A stretch of 22,462 nt of DNA, taken from the NCBI GenBank assembly GCA_041685505.1, contig JAWLFQ010000038.1:1-22462 (forward strand), written 5' to 3'. Under the pieces are notes generated by a model. It was not told the origin of the DNA and made no database searches. It saw only the letters and a program-made list of their open reading frames with translations. This document shows, piece after piece, positions 15,346-22,462 of the stretch (the first letter of the stretch is position 1; each line of letters starts with the position of its first letter). The position numbers and the translations under genes were made by a program. This DNA comes from T1Sed10-7 sp041685505. Lineage in GTDB: Bacteria; Actinomycetota; Nitriliruptoria; Nitriliruptorales; Nitriliruptoraceae.

Positions 15346-17046
15346 GTGGCCCGGCAGCGCGAACACGCGGGTACCGCGAGCGAAGGGATCTCGCCGCCCG
15401 ACGCCCGGGCTGAGAACCGCAGCTCGGGTGCCGCGCCCCTGTGGTTGCAACGGCCGGGGGATCGTCTCGCCAAGGGCCTGTCCGCCGTCGGGCTGGAGCG
15501 GTGGGCCCGGCTGGCGGCAGCGCTGCTGTCCGTCGTGCTGCTGTTGCTCGACGGCCGCTTCGCCGACCTCATCCTGGTCGTGCTGGGCCTCAACGTCTAC
15601 GTGATCGCCACCGGTCTGGCACGACGCGACCGGTACCTGCGCAGCGCGGACCTGGTGGTGGCCGCACTGCTCGCGGTGTTCAGCGGGACCGCGACCAGCG
15701 CCTTCCTGCCCTTCCTGCTGGTGGCCGTCGCCGGCACGGCGGCCCAGGGGGGCCTGCTGGCGGGTCTGGGCACCGGCGCCACCATGGCCCTGGTGGTGGC
15801 GGTCTCCGCCGCGTTCCGCGGCCCGCCGGGGACCTGGCAGGACGACGGGGTGCTCGCCATGGTCCTGCTGCTGCCGATGATCGGTGTGCTCACCGCCAGT
15901 GCCGCGCAACTGCTCAGCGACCGCGCCGTGCGCGATCGTCTGGCCATGCAGGAGGCGAACCGGCTGCTGGCATCCCTCAGCGACATCGCCGACGACCTCC
16001 CGGGCGGGCTCGACCTCGGCACGGTGACCGCAGCCGTCGTCGCGGAACTGCGTCACCTCCCGGGTGCCGAGGCCGGTCTGGTCCTGGTGCGGTGGGGTGA
16101 CGAGCTGCTGGTGTCCGCCGCGACGGGTCTGCACCCGCCTGCGGGAACGCGCCTCAGCTACAGCGAGCTCGAGGATCTGGTGGCGCGCGGTCGTCCTCTG
16201 CGCGCCGATCGCGGCGATCTGCCGGTGCAGCTGGCCGAGCTGCTCGGCACCGAGCCGGTCGCCTGGCACCTGCTCGCGCTCGGCACGGACAGACCGCCGA
16301 CCGGCGTCCTGCTCGCGGGCTTCGACACCGTCGAGCACGCGCGTGCCGCCCGCACGCGGTTGCGGACCCTGGCAGCCGACGGTGGCCTGGCGCTCGAGAA
16401 CGCCCGGTTGTTCGGTGGTACCCAACTGCGCGCCGCCGACGCAGCCCGCCGTCACATCGCCAGCGAACTCCACGACGGGGTCGCCCAGTCCCTGGCGCAC
16501 CTCCAGCTCGAGCTCGGGCTACTGGCCCGCAACGACGGCATCGATCCCGCTGAGCTGGACCGGCTGGCGCGCGTCGCCGAAGCTGCGCTCGGGGACCTGC
16601 GCGGCACCATCGCGGGGCTGCGCGCCCCCGCCGCCTCCGACCTCGGGGCCCTGCTCTCGCGCTACCTCGACGACCTGCGCTCCCGCCACGGCCCGCTGCT
16701 CACCCTGACGCTCGACGACCGGGTGCTGCTGGCGCCCGAGCGGGCCGACGAGGTCTTCCGCATCGCCCAGGAGGCCCTGTCCAACGCGCTGCGCCACGCC
16801 GACGCCGCGCGGATCGACGTCACGCTCGGCAGCGAGGCCGGTGCAGCGACCCTGACCGTCCGCGACGATGGGGTGGGACTGCGCAGCGTCTCACCCCACC
16901 CCGGCGGCGGCGTCGGCTTGCACTCGATGCGTGACCGGGCTGCACGGCTCGGCGGGGAACTGGTTGTGCGTGACGCGCCCGGCGGCGGCACGATCGTGGC
17001 CCTAACGTTGCCGCGGGAACCGATCCTGCCGACGGGGAGCAGCTGA
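15346..17046 (+). CDS. Membrane sensor histidine kinase, HisKA_3 type
   Basis: The 566-residue product has a basic cytosolic N-terminus, about five or six hydrophobic segments between 55 and 190, a GAF-like sensor region (about 210-355), the dimerisation domain with the phospho-acceptor His376 in IASELHDGVAQSL, and an ATPase domain with N-box EVFRIAQEALSNALRHA (469-485), G1 DDGVGL (507-512) and G2 GVGLHSMRDRAARLGG. This is the NarX/DegS-like class that pairs with LuxR-type regulators. GTG at 15346 has AGGAG 6 nt upstream. The response regulator gene begins one base after its stop. The signal is unknown; a direct link to the divergent membrane operon is possible but unproven. Confidence 0.93.
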   Translation: MARQREHAGTASEGISPPDARAENRSSGAAPLWLQRPGDRLAKGLSAVGLERWARLAAALLSVVLLLLDGRFADLILVVLGLNVYVIATGLARRDRYLRSADLVVAALLAVFSGTATSAFLPFLLVAVAGTAAQGGLLAGLGTGATMALVVAVSAAFRGPPGTWQDDGVLAMVLLLPMIGVLTASAAQLLSDRAVRDRLAMQEANRLLASLSDIADDLPGGLDLGTVTAAVVAELRHLPGAEAGLVLVRWGDELLVSAATGLHPPAGTRLSYSELEDLVARGRPLRADRGDLPVQLAELLGTEPVAWHLLALGTDRPPTGVLLAGFDTVEHARAARTRLRTLAADGGLALENARLFGGTQLRAADAARRHIASELHDGVAQSLAHLQLELGLLARNDGIDPAELDRLARVAEAALGDLRGTIAGLRAPAASDLGALLSRYLDDLRSRHGPLLTLTLDDRVLLAPERADEVFRIAQEALSNALRHADAARIDVTLGSEAGAATLTVRDDGVGLRSVSPHPGGGVGLHSMRDRAARLGGELVVRDAPGGGTIVALTLPREPILPTGSS

Positions 17047-17047
17047 G

Positions 17048-17686
17048 ATGGCCGTGCGCGTCGTCGTCGCCGACGACCACGCGCTGATCCGCCAGAGCAT
17101 CGTCAAGGCGATCAGCGCGGAGGAGGGCATGGAGGTCGTCGCCGAGGTGGCGGACGGCCTGGCGGCACTCCAGGCGGTGACCACCCACGAGCCGGACCTC
17201 GTGGTGCTGGACATCGCCATGCCCGGCAAGGACGGCCTGGCCGTGGCCGAGCGCCTGCGCGCCGACCACCCGGAGGTGGCCGTGCTGCTGCTGTCGATGC
17301 ATGACGACGATGCCAGCCTGCAGCGTGCCGTCTCGCTCGGGATCAAGGGGTTCGTGTCGAAGTCCGCGTCGGTGGACGAGCTGCTCGAGGCCCTGCGCGC
17401 GGTCCGCGACGGCGGCTCCTACCTCAGCTCGGGCGTGGCGACCCGGGTGATGGAGATCGCCGCGGGCCGCTCGACGACCAGCGACCTCGGCCTCACCGCG
17501 CGTGAGCGTGAGATCCTCGCGCTGCTGACCGAGGGGCAGCGCCCGGGCGAGATCGCCGACGGGCTGTTCCTGTCGATCAAGACCGTGAAGAACCACCTCA
17601 CGAGCATCTACACCAAGCTCGGCGTGGAGACGGGGGCCCAGGCCGTCGCCGAGGCCTACCGCCGGGGACTGGTGCGCCGCAGCTGA
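17048..17686 (+). CDS. Response regulator, NarL/LuxR family
   Basis: The 212-residue product has a receiver domain with the acidic pair Asp9/Asp10, phospho-acceptor Asp55 in VVLDIAMPG, Ser83 and Lys105 at the switch positions, and a C-terminal LuxR-type helix-turn-helix (about 148-195: LTAREREILALLTEG, then SIKTVKNHLTSIYTKLGV). It should be phosphorylated by the kinase encoded just upstream and bind DNA as a dimer. ATG at 17048 is 1 nt after the kinase stop; GGGGAG lies 8 nt before it. Only 7 bp remain before the second N-run, so any terminator is missing. Target genes cannot be told from this window. Confidence 0.95.
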   Translation: MAVRVVVADDHALIRQSIVKAISAEEGMEVVAEVADGLAALQAVTTHEPDLVVLDIAMPGKDGLAVAERLRADHPEVAVLLLSMHDDDASLQRAVSLGIKGFVSKSASVDELLEALRAVRDGGSYLSSGVATRVMEIAAGRSTTSDLGLTAREREILALLTEGQRPGEIADGLFLSIKTVKNHLTSIYTKLGVETGAQAVAEAYRRGLVRRS

Positions 17687-17693
17687 GGCGCAC

Positions 17694-17793
17694 NNNNNNN
17701 NNNNNNNNNNNNNNNNNNNNNNNNNNNNNNNNNNNNNNNNNNNNNNNNNNNNNNNNNNNNNNNNNNNNNNNNNNNNNNNNNNNNNNNNNNNNN
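17694..17793. other. Assembly gap of 100 N, length unknown
   Basis: Exactly 100 N between the convergent response regulator and nucleoside phosphorylase genes. Unlike the first gap, the flanks are not identical, so real sequence may be missing, from a short terminator to whole genes. Confidence 0.9.
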
Positions 17794-17798
17794 CGGCC

Positions 17799-19136
17799 TC
17801 ACTCCAGCCCGACCCGCCCGTGGAGCAGGGGCGGCGCCTCGACGGGATCGTCGCCGAGGCGCAGCACCTCTGGGAGATCGGCCAGCACGGCGTCGGCGGC
17901 CGCATCGCTCGCGGCGTGGACACGCACCGCCACGTCCTCGGCGGCGAGCACGTCACCGGTGCGCACCAGCACCTCGAGCCCGACGCCGAGGTCGAGCTCC
18001 TCACCGGCCCGGGACCGGCCGGCCCCCAGCCGTCGTGCGAGTTCTCCCAGACGCTGGCACCCCGTCACGGTGACGTGACCGGCACCCGGCCGCCACTCGG
18101 CGACCACGGGCGCGCGGGGCAGCAGGGCCCAGGGATCGTCGACCACCCCACGGTCGCCGCCCTGGGCCCCGACGAAGGCCCGGAAGCGCTCGAGGGCGGC
18201 ACCACCGTCGAGCAGGTGCGCCGCGGTGGTCGCCGCGTCCTCGGGCGAGCGGCCCGTGAGCTCCAGGGCAGCCGCGCTGAGGGCCAGGCTCAGCTCGCGC
18301 AGCCGCCCGCCCCGCACGCCCGCCAGCACCTCGATGGCGGCACCGACCTCCAGGGCGTTGCCGATCGCGTCGCTGAGCGGCTGGGACATGTCGGTGACCA
18401 GGGCCGCGGTCCGTCGACCGCGTGCCACGCCGATGCGCACGCACAGCTCGGCGAGGGCGTGGGCCTGCTCGGGGGCGCGCAGGAACGCGCCGTCACCGAG
18501 CTTGACGTCCAGCAGCACGTGCTGCGCACCGCCGGCCAGCTTCTTGCTCATCACGCTGGAGGCGATCAGCGCGGTCGAGGCGACGGTGCCGGTCACGTCC
18601 CGCAGGGCGTAGAGCCGTTTGTCCGCGGGGACCAGGTCCGCGGTGGCGGCCGCGACCGCCATGCCGACCTCGGCGACCTGTGCTGTGAGCTCGGCCGTGC
18701 TCAGATCGACGCGGAAACCGGGGATCGCCTCCAGCTTGTCCAGGGTCCCGCCGGTGTGGCCGAGCCCACGACCCGACAGCTTCGCCAGCTGGCAGCCGGC
18801 CGCCGCCAGGATCGGCGCCACGATCAGGGTGGTGGTGTCGCCGACGCCACCGGTGGAGTGCTTGTCCACCGTCGGGCCCGCCAGCGCCGAGAGGTCCACA
18901 CGGTCGCCGGAGGCGAGCAGCACGTCGGTGAGCGCGATCGCCTCCTGCTCGGAGAAGCCACGGATCACCCCGGCCATCAGCAACGCGGCCATCTGCGCGT
19001 CATCGACCCCGCCGGCGAGGTAGGCGTCCACCAGCGCGGCCAGCTCCTCGGCGCGCAACGTCCCACCGTCACGCTTGCGCCCGATCAGCACCGGTACGTC
19101 GAGCGACACCGGGTCGGTCCCCTGGTCTGCGGTCAT
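17799..19136 (-). CDS. deoA: Pyrimidine-nucleoside (thymidine) phosphorylase
   Basis: Cleaves thymidine or other pyrimidine nucleosides with phosphate to base and (deoxy)ribose-1-phosphate, for salvage. The 445-residue product is complete: the phosphate-binding DKHSTGGVGD at 91-100, the family signature SGRGLGHTGGTLDKLE at 121-136, LYALRDVTGTVAS with the substrate arginine, SSVMSKKLA, and the C-terminal alpha/beta domain with ARRLGAGRSRAG. ATG at 19136 has AGGAG 5 nt upstream. It lies 63 bp downstream of xerD, so it may be cotranscribed with pyrG-nudix-xerD, and it ends 5 bp from the N-run. DeoA and Pdp types cannot be separated safely from motifs alone. Confidence 0.95.
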   Translation of the reverse strand: MTADQGTDPVSLDVPVLIGRKRDGGTLRAEELAALVDAYLAGGVDDAQMAALLMAGVIRGFSEQEAIALTDVLLASGDRVDLSALAGPTVDKHSTGGVGDTTTLIVAPILAAAGCQLAKLSGRGLGHTGGTLDKLEAIPGFRVDLSTAELTAQVAEVGMAVAAATADLVPADKRLYALRDVTGTVASTALIASSVMSKKLAGGAQHVLLDVKLGDGAFLRAPEQAHALAELCVRIGVARGRRTAALVTDMSQPLSDAIGNALEVGAAIEVLAGVRGGRLRELSLALSAAALELTGRSPEDAATTAAHLLDGGAALERFRAFVGAQGGDRGVVDDPWALLPRAPVVAEWRPGAGHVTVTGCQRLGELARRLGAGRSRAGEELDLGVGLEVLVRTGDVLAAEDVAVRVHAASDAAADAVLADLPEVLRLGDDPVEAPPLLHGRVGLE

Positions 19137-19159
19137 GGCTGCTCCTGCGCCGTTGCCTG

Positions 19160-19188
19160 CCGTGCCGCACCCCCCTGGTGGTGCACGG
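19160..19188. terminator. Possible hairpin between xerD and deoA
   Basis: CCGTGC (19160-19165) pairs with GCACGG (19183-19188), and CACC with GGTG inside, in the 63-bp space after the xerD stop. No T-run is seen; it could be a weak terminator or attenuating structure before deoA. Confidence 0.25.
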
Positions 19189-19199
19189 TGTCGTGCGGT

Positions 19200-20159
19200 C
19201 TACGCACCCGATCGCGGGTGCGTGCGACGGTACACCTCGGCCAGCGCCTGACGGCTGACCAGGGTGTAGATCTGCGTGGTGGTCACGCTCGCGTGCCCGA
19301 GCAGCTCCTGCACCACGCGCACGTCCGCCCCGCCGTCGAGCAGGTGGGTGGCGAAACTGTGCCGCAGGGTGTGGGGCGAGACGCGGTCGGCCAGCTCCAC
19401 CCGCGCGGCGTGGCCGGTGATCAGCTTCCACGCGCCCTGCCGGGTCAACCGCCCCCCGCGGGCGTTGAGGAAGACCGCCGGGCCACGGGGTGCGAGCGCC
19501 GGGCGGCCCTGGACCAGCCACGCGTCCACGGCCTCGGCCGCGGGCTCGCCGAAGGGCACCAGGCGCTGGGCATCGCCCTTGCCGCGCACGCGCACGAGCC
19601 GTTCCACGGCATCGAGATCATCGACATCCAGTCCCACGAGCTCGGAGATGCGCAGCCCCGCGCCGTACAGCAGCTCGAGCAGGGCCCGGTCACGCAGCAC
19701 CCGGGGACCGCTCCCCGTGGGAGCGGTGAGCAGCCGTTCCACCTCCGCCACCGACAGGGCCTTGGGCAGCGGCCGGGCGGAACGTGGGGTCCCGAGGTGG
19801 GCGCTGGGGTCCTCACCGGCGAGCTCGTCGTGCAGCAGGAAGCGGTGGTAGCCACGGACCGCGACCACCAGCCGTGCCAGGGTGCTGGCGGCGTAGGGCC
19901 GCCCGCGGGTGCCGGTGCGCTGCTCGCGGAGCCATACCAGGTAGGCCTCCAGGTCCTGCGGGGTCACCGTCGTGGGGTCGGTGATGCCGACCGCTGCGAG
20001 GTAGCGGGCGTAGACCGCGAGGTCGCGTGCGTAGGCCCGTAGGGTGTTGTCCGCCAGGCCCCGCTCGACGGCGAGATGCGCCAGGTAGGCCGCGCGGTGC
20101 GGCAGCGCAGCGTCCTCGGAGGGCTCCTGGTCGCCCGGGGCGTCGGCGGGGGTGCTCAC
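19200..20159 (-). CDS. xerD: Tyrosine recombinase XerD
   Basis: Resolves chromosome dimers at dif together with XerC. The 319-residue product has an N-terminal SAM-like core-binding domain (about 20-115: YLAHLAVERGLADNTLRAYARD) and the catalytic domain with all key residues: Arg170 (GAGLRISEL), Lys194 (RGKGD), His263 and Arg266 (SPHTLRHSF), His289 (LLGHAS) and nucleophile Tyr298. After the Tyr the usual THVS is TLVS. GTG at 20159 overlaps the nudix stop as GTGA. Its place between a nudix gene and the scp genes is conserved in actinobacteria, so this is the housekeeping enzyme, not a phage integrase. The N-terminal 20 residues are acidic and poorly conserved. Confidence 0.95.
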   Translation of the reverse strand: MSTPADAPGDQEPSEDAALPHRAAYLAHLAVERGLADNTLRAYARDLAVYARYLAAVGITDPTTVTPQDLEAYLVWLREQRTGTRGRPYAASTLARLVVAVRGYHRFLLHDELAGEDPSAHLGTPRSARPLPKALSVAEVERLLTAPTGSGPRVLRDRALLELLYGAGLRISELVGLDVDDLDAVERLVRVRGKGDAQRLVPFGEPAAEAVDAWLVQGRPALAPRGPAVFLNARGGRLTRQGAWKLITGHAARVELADRVSPHTLRHSFATHLLDGGADVRVVQELLGHASVTTTQIYTLVSRQALAEVYRRTHPRSGA

Positions 20160-20710
20160 TCCTCCAGGCGGCTGTGGGCCAGCAGCAGGCCGACCATGGT
20201 CTTGGCGTCGGTGATCTCCCCGTCCCGCACCGCGGCGACCGCGTCGGTCAGGGACAGCGACACGACCTCGAGGTGGGCTTCCTCCGCCTTGGCGACGAAG
20301 CCCTCGGGCGCGTCGGCGGGCTGCAGATCCCGCCCGAGGTAGAGGTGGGTGACCTCGTCGGTCCACCCGGCGGAGTTGAAGAACACCGTGAGGGCGCGCA
20401 AGGATCCCGCCCGCATGCCGAGCTCCTCGATCAGCTCCCGCTGGGCGGTGTCGGCCGGTTCCTCGCCGTCGACGTCCATCAACCCCGCGGGGATCTCGAT
20501 CAGCGGTCGCCCCGCGGGTTGGCGGTACTGGTGCAGCAGCAGGACCCTGCCGTCGGGCGCCAGGGGGACCACGCCGACAGCAGTGGGACGCTCGACCACC
20601 TCGCGCTCCACCTCCTCGCCATCGGGTGTGCGGACCCGGTCCACCCGCACGCTGGAGAACCCCTCGTAGGCCGTGCGGCTGCCGACGGTCTCGAACCATG
20701 CGGCGCTCAT
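20156..20710 (-). CDS. Nudix hydrolase, ADP-ribose pyrophosphatase type
   Basis: Likely splits ADP-ribose to AMP and ribose-5-phosphate. The 184-residue product has the ADPRase lead-in (LLLHQYRQPAGRPLIEIPAG) and a Nudix box at about 76-99 ending in RELIEELGM. The box has one extra residue between the leading Gly and the first Glu, as I recall for the mycobacterial Rv1700 enzyme. ATG at 20710 overlaps the pyrG stop as ATGA, and its stop overlaps xerD as GTGA. The pyrG-nudix-xerD order matches Mycobacterium. The exact substrate is inferred from family and synteny. Confidence 0.93.
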   Translation of the reverse strand: MSAAWFETVGSRTAYEGFSSVRVDRVRTPDGEEVEREVVERPTAVGVVPLAPDGRVLLLHQYRQPAGRPLIEIPAGLMDVDGEEPADTAQRELIEELGMRAGSLRALTVFFNSAGWTDEVTHLYLGRDLQPADAPEGFVAKAEEAHLEVVSLSLTDAVAAVRDGEITDAKTMVGLLLAHSRLEE

Positions 20711-22452
20711 GCCTGACCTCCCAGGGCGGGCTCGACACGCGACGCGGCGTCGAGCTCGCCGGCGGTGGGCTCGTCCAGCTCCACCGGCAGCCGTCCGGAG
20801 GCTTCACGCTGGTGCTGCAGCGCGGCGCGCACGAAGCCGGCGAAGAGCGGATGCGGCCGGTTGGGACGTGACTTGAGCTCCGGGTGGGCCTGGGTCGCGA
20901 CGAAGAAGGGATGGTCCGCGAGCTCGATGAACTCGACCAGCCGCTCGTCGGGCGACAGCCCCGGGAACCGCAACCCCGCCGCCTCGAGCTGGGCGCGGTA
21001 GCGGTTGTTGACCTCGTAGCGGTGCCGGTGCCGCTCGGTGATCACGGGCTCGTCGCCGTAGAGGGCACGCACCCTGGAACCCTCCGCGAGTCGCGCCGCG
21101 TAGGTCCCGAGCCGCATCGTCCCACCCTTGTCGGTGATCTCGCGCTGGTCGGGCATGAGGTCGATGACCGGGTGGGCGCAGGCGGCGTCGAACTCCGCCG
21201 AGTGCGCACCCTCGAGGCCCGCCTCGGCGCGGGCGAACTCGATCACCGCGGACTGCAGCCCGAGGCACAGCCCCAGGAAGGGCACGTCGTGGTGGCGGGC
21301 CCACCGGATGGCGGCGATCTTGCCCTCCACCCCACGGACCCCGAAGCCTCCCGGCACGAGCACCCCGTCCACACCGGACAGCAGCCGGTTGACGCCGTCC
21401 TCGGCCTCGGCGTCGGGGGGCGCCTCGGCGCCGGCGAGATCGTCGGAGGCGATCCAGCGCAGCTCCACCTCGATGCCTCCGGCGAGTCCGCCGTGGCGCA
21501 GCGCCTCCACCACCGAGAGGTAGGCGTCGGGAAGCCCCACGTACTTGCCGACGATCGCCACCGTGACACGGTCCCGGGCGGCGTGCACCCGCGCCACGAG
21601 CTGTTCCCACTCACGCAGATCCGGCTCGACCCGGGGCAGGCCCAGGCGTTGGACCACCACCTCGTCCAGACCCTCGTCACGCAGCAGCAGGGGCACCTGG
21701 TACAGCGACGGGGCGTCGACGGCGGAGATGACCGCCTCGAGGTCCACGTCGCACTGCATGGCCACCTTGCGACGCAGTTCGTCGTCCAGGGGCCGGTCGC
21801 TGCGCAGCACCAGCACGTCGGGCTGGATGCCGATGGAGCGCAGCTCCCGGACCGAGTGCTGCGCCGGCTTGGTCTTCAGCTCCCCCGACGCTGCGATGAA
21901 GGGCACCAGGGCGCAGTGCAGGTAGAGGAGGTTGTCACGGCCCACCTCGGCCCGGAACTGGCGGATGGCCTCGAGGAAGGGCAGCCCCTCGATGTCACCG
22001 ACCGTGCCCCCCACCTCGACGATGACCACGTCGGCGTCCGCGTCGTGCGCCACCGCCCGGATGCGGTCCTTGATCTCGTCGGTGATGTGGGGGATCACCT
22101 GCACGGTCTTGCCGAGATAGTCCCCGCGCCGCTCCTTGTCGATCACCGACAGCCAGATCTGCCCCGAGGAGACGCTGGAACCGCGGTAGAGGTTCTCGTC
22201 GATGAACCGCTCGTAGTGGCCGAGGTCCAGATCGGTCTCGCCGCCGTCCTCGGTGACGAACACCTCACCGTGTTCGAAGGGGTTCATCGTCCCGGGATCG
22301 ACGTTGAGGTAGGGATCGAGCTTCTGGAGGGTGACCTTCAGGCCCCGCGCCTTGAGGAGCCGTCCGAGCGAGGCGGCGGTGATCCCCTTGCCGAGCGCGG
22401 AGGACACCCCACCGGTGACGAAGATGTAGCGGACTGCACGTTCCACCGACAC
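20707..22452 (-). CDS. pyrG: CTP synthase
   Basis: Makes CTP from UTP with ATP and glutamine. The 581-residue product has the synthetase domain (1 to about 280) with FVTGGVSSALGKGITAASLG at 11-30 (ATP site), KLDPYLNVDPGTMNP and HGEVFVTEDGGETDLDLG, and a class I glutamine amidotransferase domain with nucleophile Cys396 (FLGLCLGLQ) and His523/Glu525 (QAHPE). A C-terminal tail of about 40 residues follows the last conserved helix. GTG at 22452 has AGGAG 5 nt upstream at the very edge of the window; GTG two codons later is an alternative. It is the first visible gene of the right operon; promoters lie outside the window. Confidence 0.98.
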   Translation of the reverse strand: MSVERAVRYIFVTGGVSSALGKGITAASLGRLLKARGLKVTLQKLDPYLNVDPGTMNPFEHGEVFVTEDGGETDLDLGHYERFIDENLYRGSSVSSGQIWLSVIDKERRGDYLGKTVQVIPHITDEIKDRIRAVAHDADADVVIVEVGGTVGDIEGLPFLEAIRQFRAEVGRDNLLYLHCALVPFIAASGELKTKPAQHSVRELRSIGIQPDVLVLRSDRPLDDELRRKVAMQCDVDLEAVISAVDAPSLYQVPLLLRDEGLDEVVVQRLGLPRVEPDLREWEQLVARVHAARDRVTVAIVGKYVGLPDAYLSVVEALRHGGLAGGIEVELRWIASDDLAGAEAPPDAEAEDGVNRLLSGVDGVLVPGGFGVRGVEGKIAAIRWARHHDVPFLGLCLGLQSAVIEFARAEAGLEGAHSAEFDAACAHPVIDLMPDQREITDKGGTMRLGTYAARLAEGSRVRALYGDEPVITERHRHRYEVNNRYRAQLEAAGLRFPGLSPDERLVEFIELADHPFFVATQAHPELKSRPNRPHPLFAGFVRAALQHQREASGRLPVELDEPTAGELDAASRVEPALGGQA

Positions 22453-22457
22453 GAACG

Positions 22458-22462
22458 CTCCT
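22458..22462 (-). promoter_or_regulatory. Ribosome binding site of pyrG
   Basis: AGGAG on the minus strand, 5 nt before GTG at 22452, in the last five bases of the window. It supports the GTG at 22452 over the one two codons downstream. Confidence 0.7.

Noticed and set aside
17820..20042. A 740-residue open frame on the plus strand
   Set aside because: It lies opposite deoA and xerD, both with full catalytic motifs, and its translation shows no recognisable fold.
19200..20159. Integrase of a mobile element
   Set aside because: The gene is overlapped by the nudix gene in the pyrG operon order usual in actinobacteria, and no att repeats or other mobile genes are present.

Overview
This window is very GC-rich bacterial DNA with strong G/C third-position bias, GTG starts and dense 4-bp gene overlaps. 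The gene set points to an actinobacterium: pyrG, an ADP-ribose pyrophosphatase and xerD in a row, then further along scpA, scpB, rluB, aroH, tyrA, aroA and a fused cmk-der. From memory, this resembles the mycobacterial (pyrG, Rv1700, xerD ... scpA, scpB, Rv1711, cmk, engA) and Streptomyces orders. A deep-branching lineage such as Nitriliruptoria is my guess; the sequence does not prove it. Two 100-base runs of N show that this is a draft or metagenome scaffold. No RNA gene, insertion sequence, CRISPR array or origin was seen, and no gene-free stretch exceeds 300 bases.

Layout. (1) 1-6600, minus strand: scpA, scpB, rluB, aroH, tyrA, aroA, cmk-der, read from right to left; the last gene runs off the left edge. 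Most junctions overlap by a few bases, so this looks like one translationally coupled operon for chromosome condensation, ribosomal pseudouridylation, chorismate/tyrosine synthesis and nucleotide/ribosome functions. (2) 6757-7641, plus: a SIMPL-domain lipoprotein, divergent from scpA. (3) 7699-15178: a membrane module. On the minus strand lie a multi-pass membrane protein, DUF4129, DUF4350, MoxR AAA+ ATPase and DUF58 genes in a coupled operon, plus a separate RDD gene. A SpoIIM-like gene lies on the plus strand between DUF58 and RDD. (4) 15346-17686, plus: a LuxR/NarL-type two-component pair divergent from the membrane module. (5) 17799-22452, minus: pyrG, nudix, xerD and a pyrimidine-nucleoside phosphorylase.

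How the parts fit. pyrG makes CTP, the phosphorylase salvages pyrimidine nucleosides and Cmk phosphorylates CMP, so pyrimidine supply brackets the window. XerD and ScpAB act on chromosome segregation. AroA, AroH and TyrA supply three steps of the chorismate-to-tyrosine route. The least understood part is the MoxR/DUF58/DUF4350/DUF4129/SpoIIM/RDD group, which looks like one membrane-associated ATPase system of unknown function.

Most notable points: the SpoIIM-like gene seems to start at ATC with a good ribosome binding site; the first N-run is flanked by an identical 99-base sequence and is almost certainly a false gap, whose removal restores an intact 334-residue membrane protein; tyrA carries a short patch of rare codons with repeated TTGAG/CTCAA elements; and a perfect 14-bp palindrome sits between the divergent RDD and SpoIIM genes.
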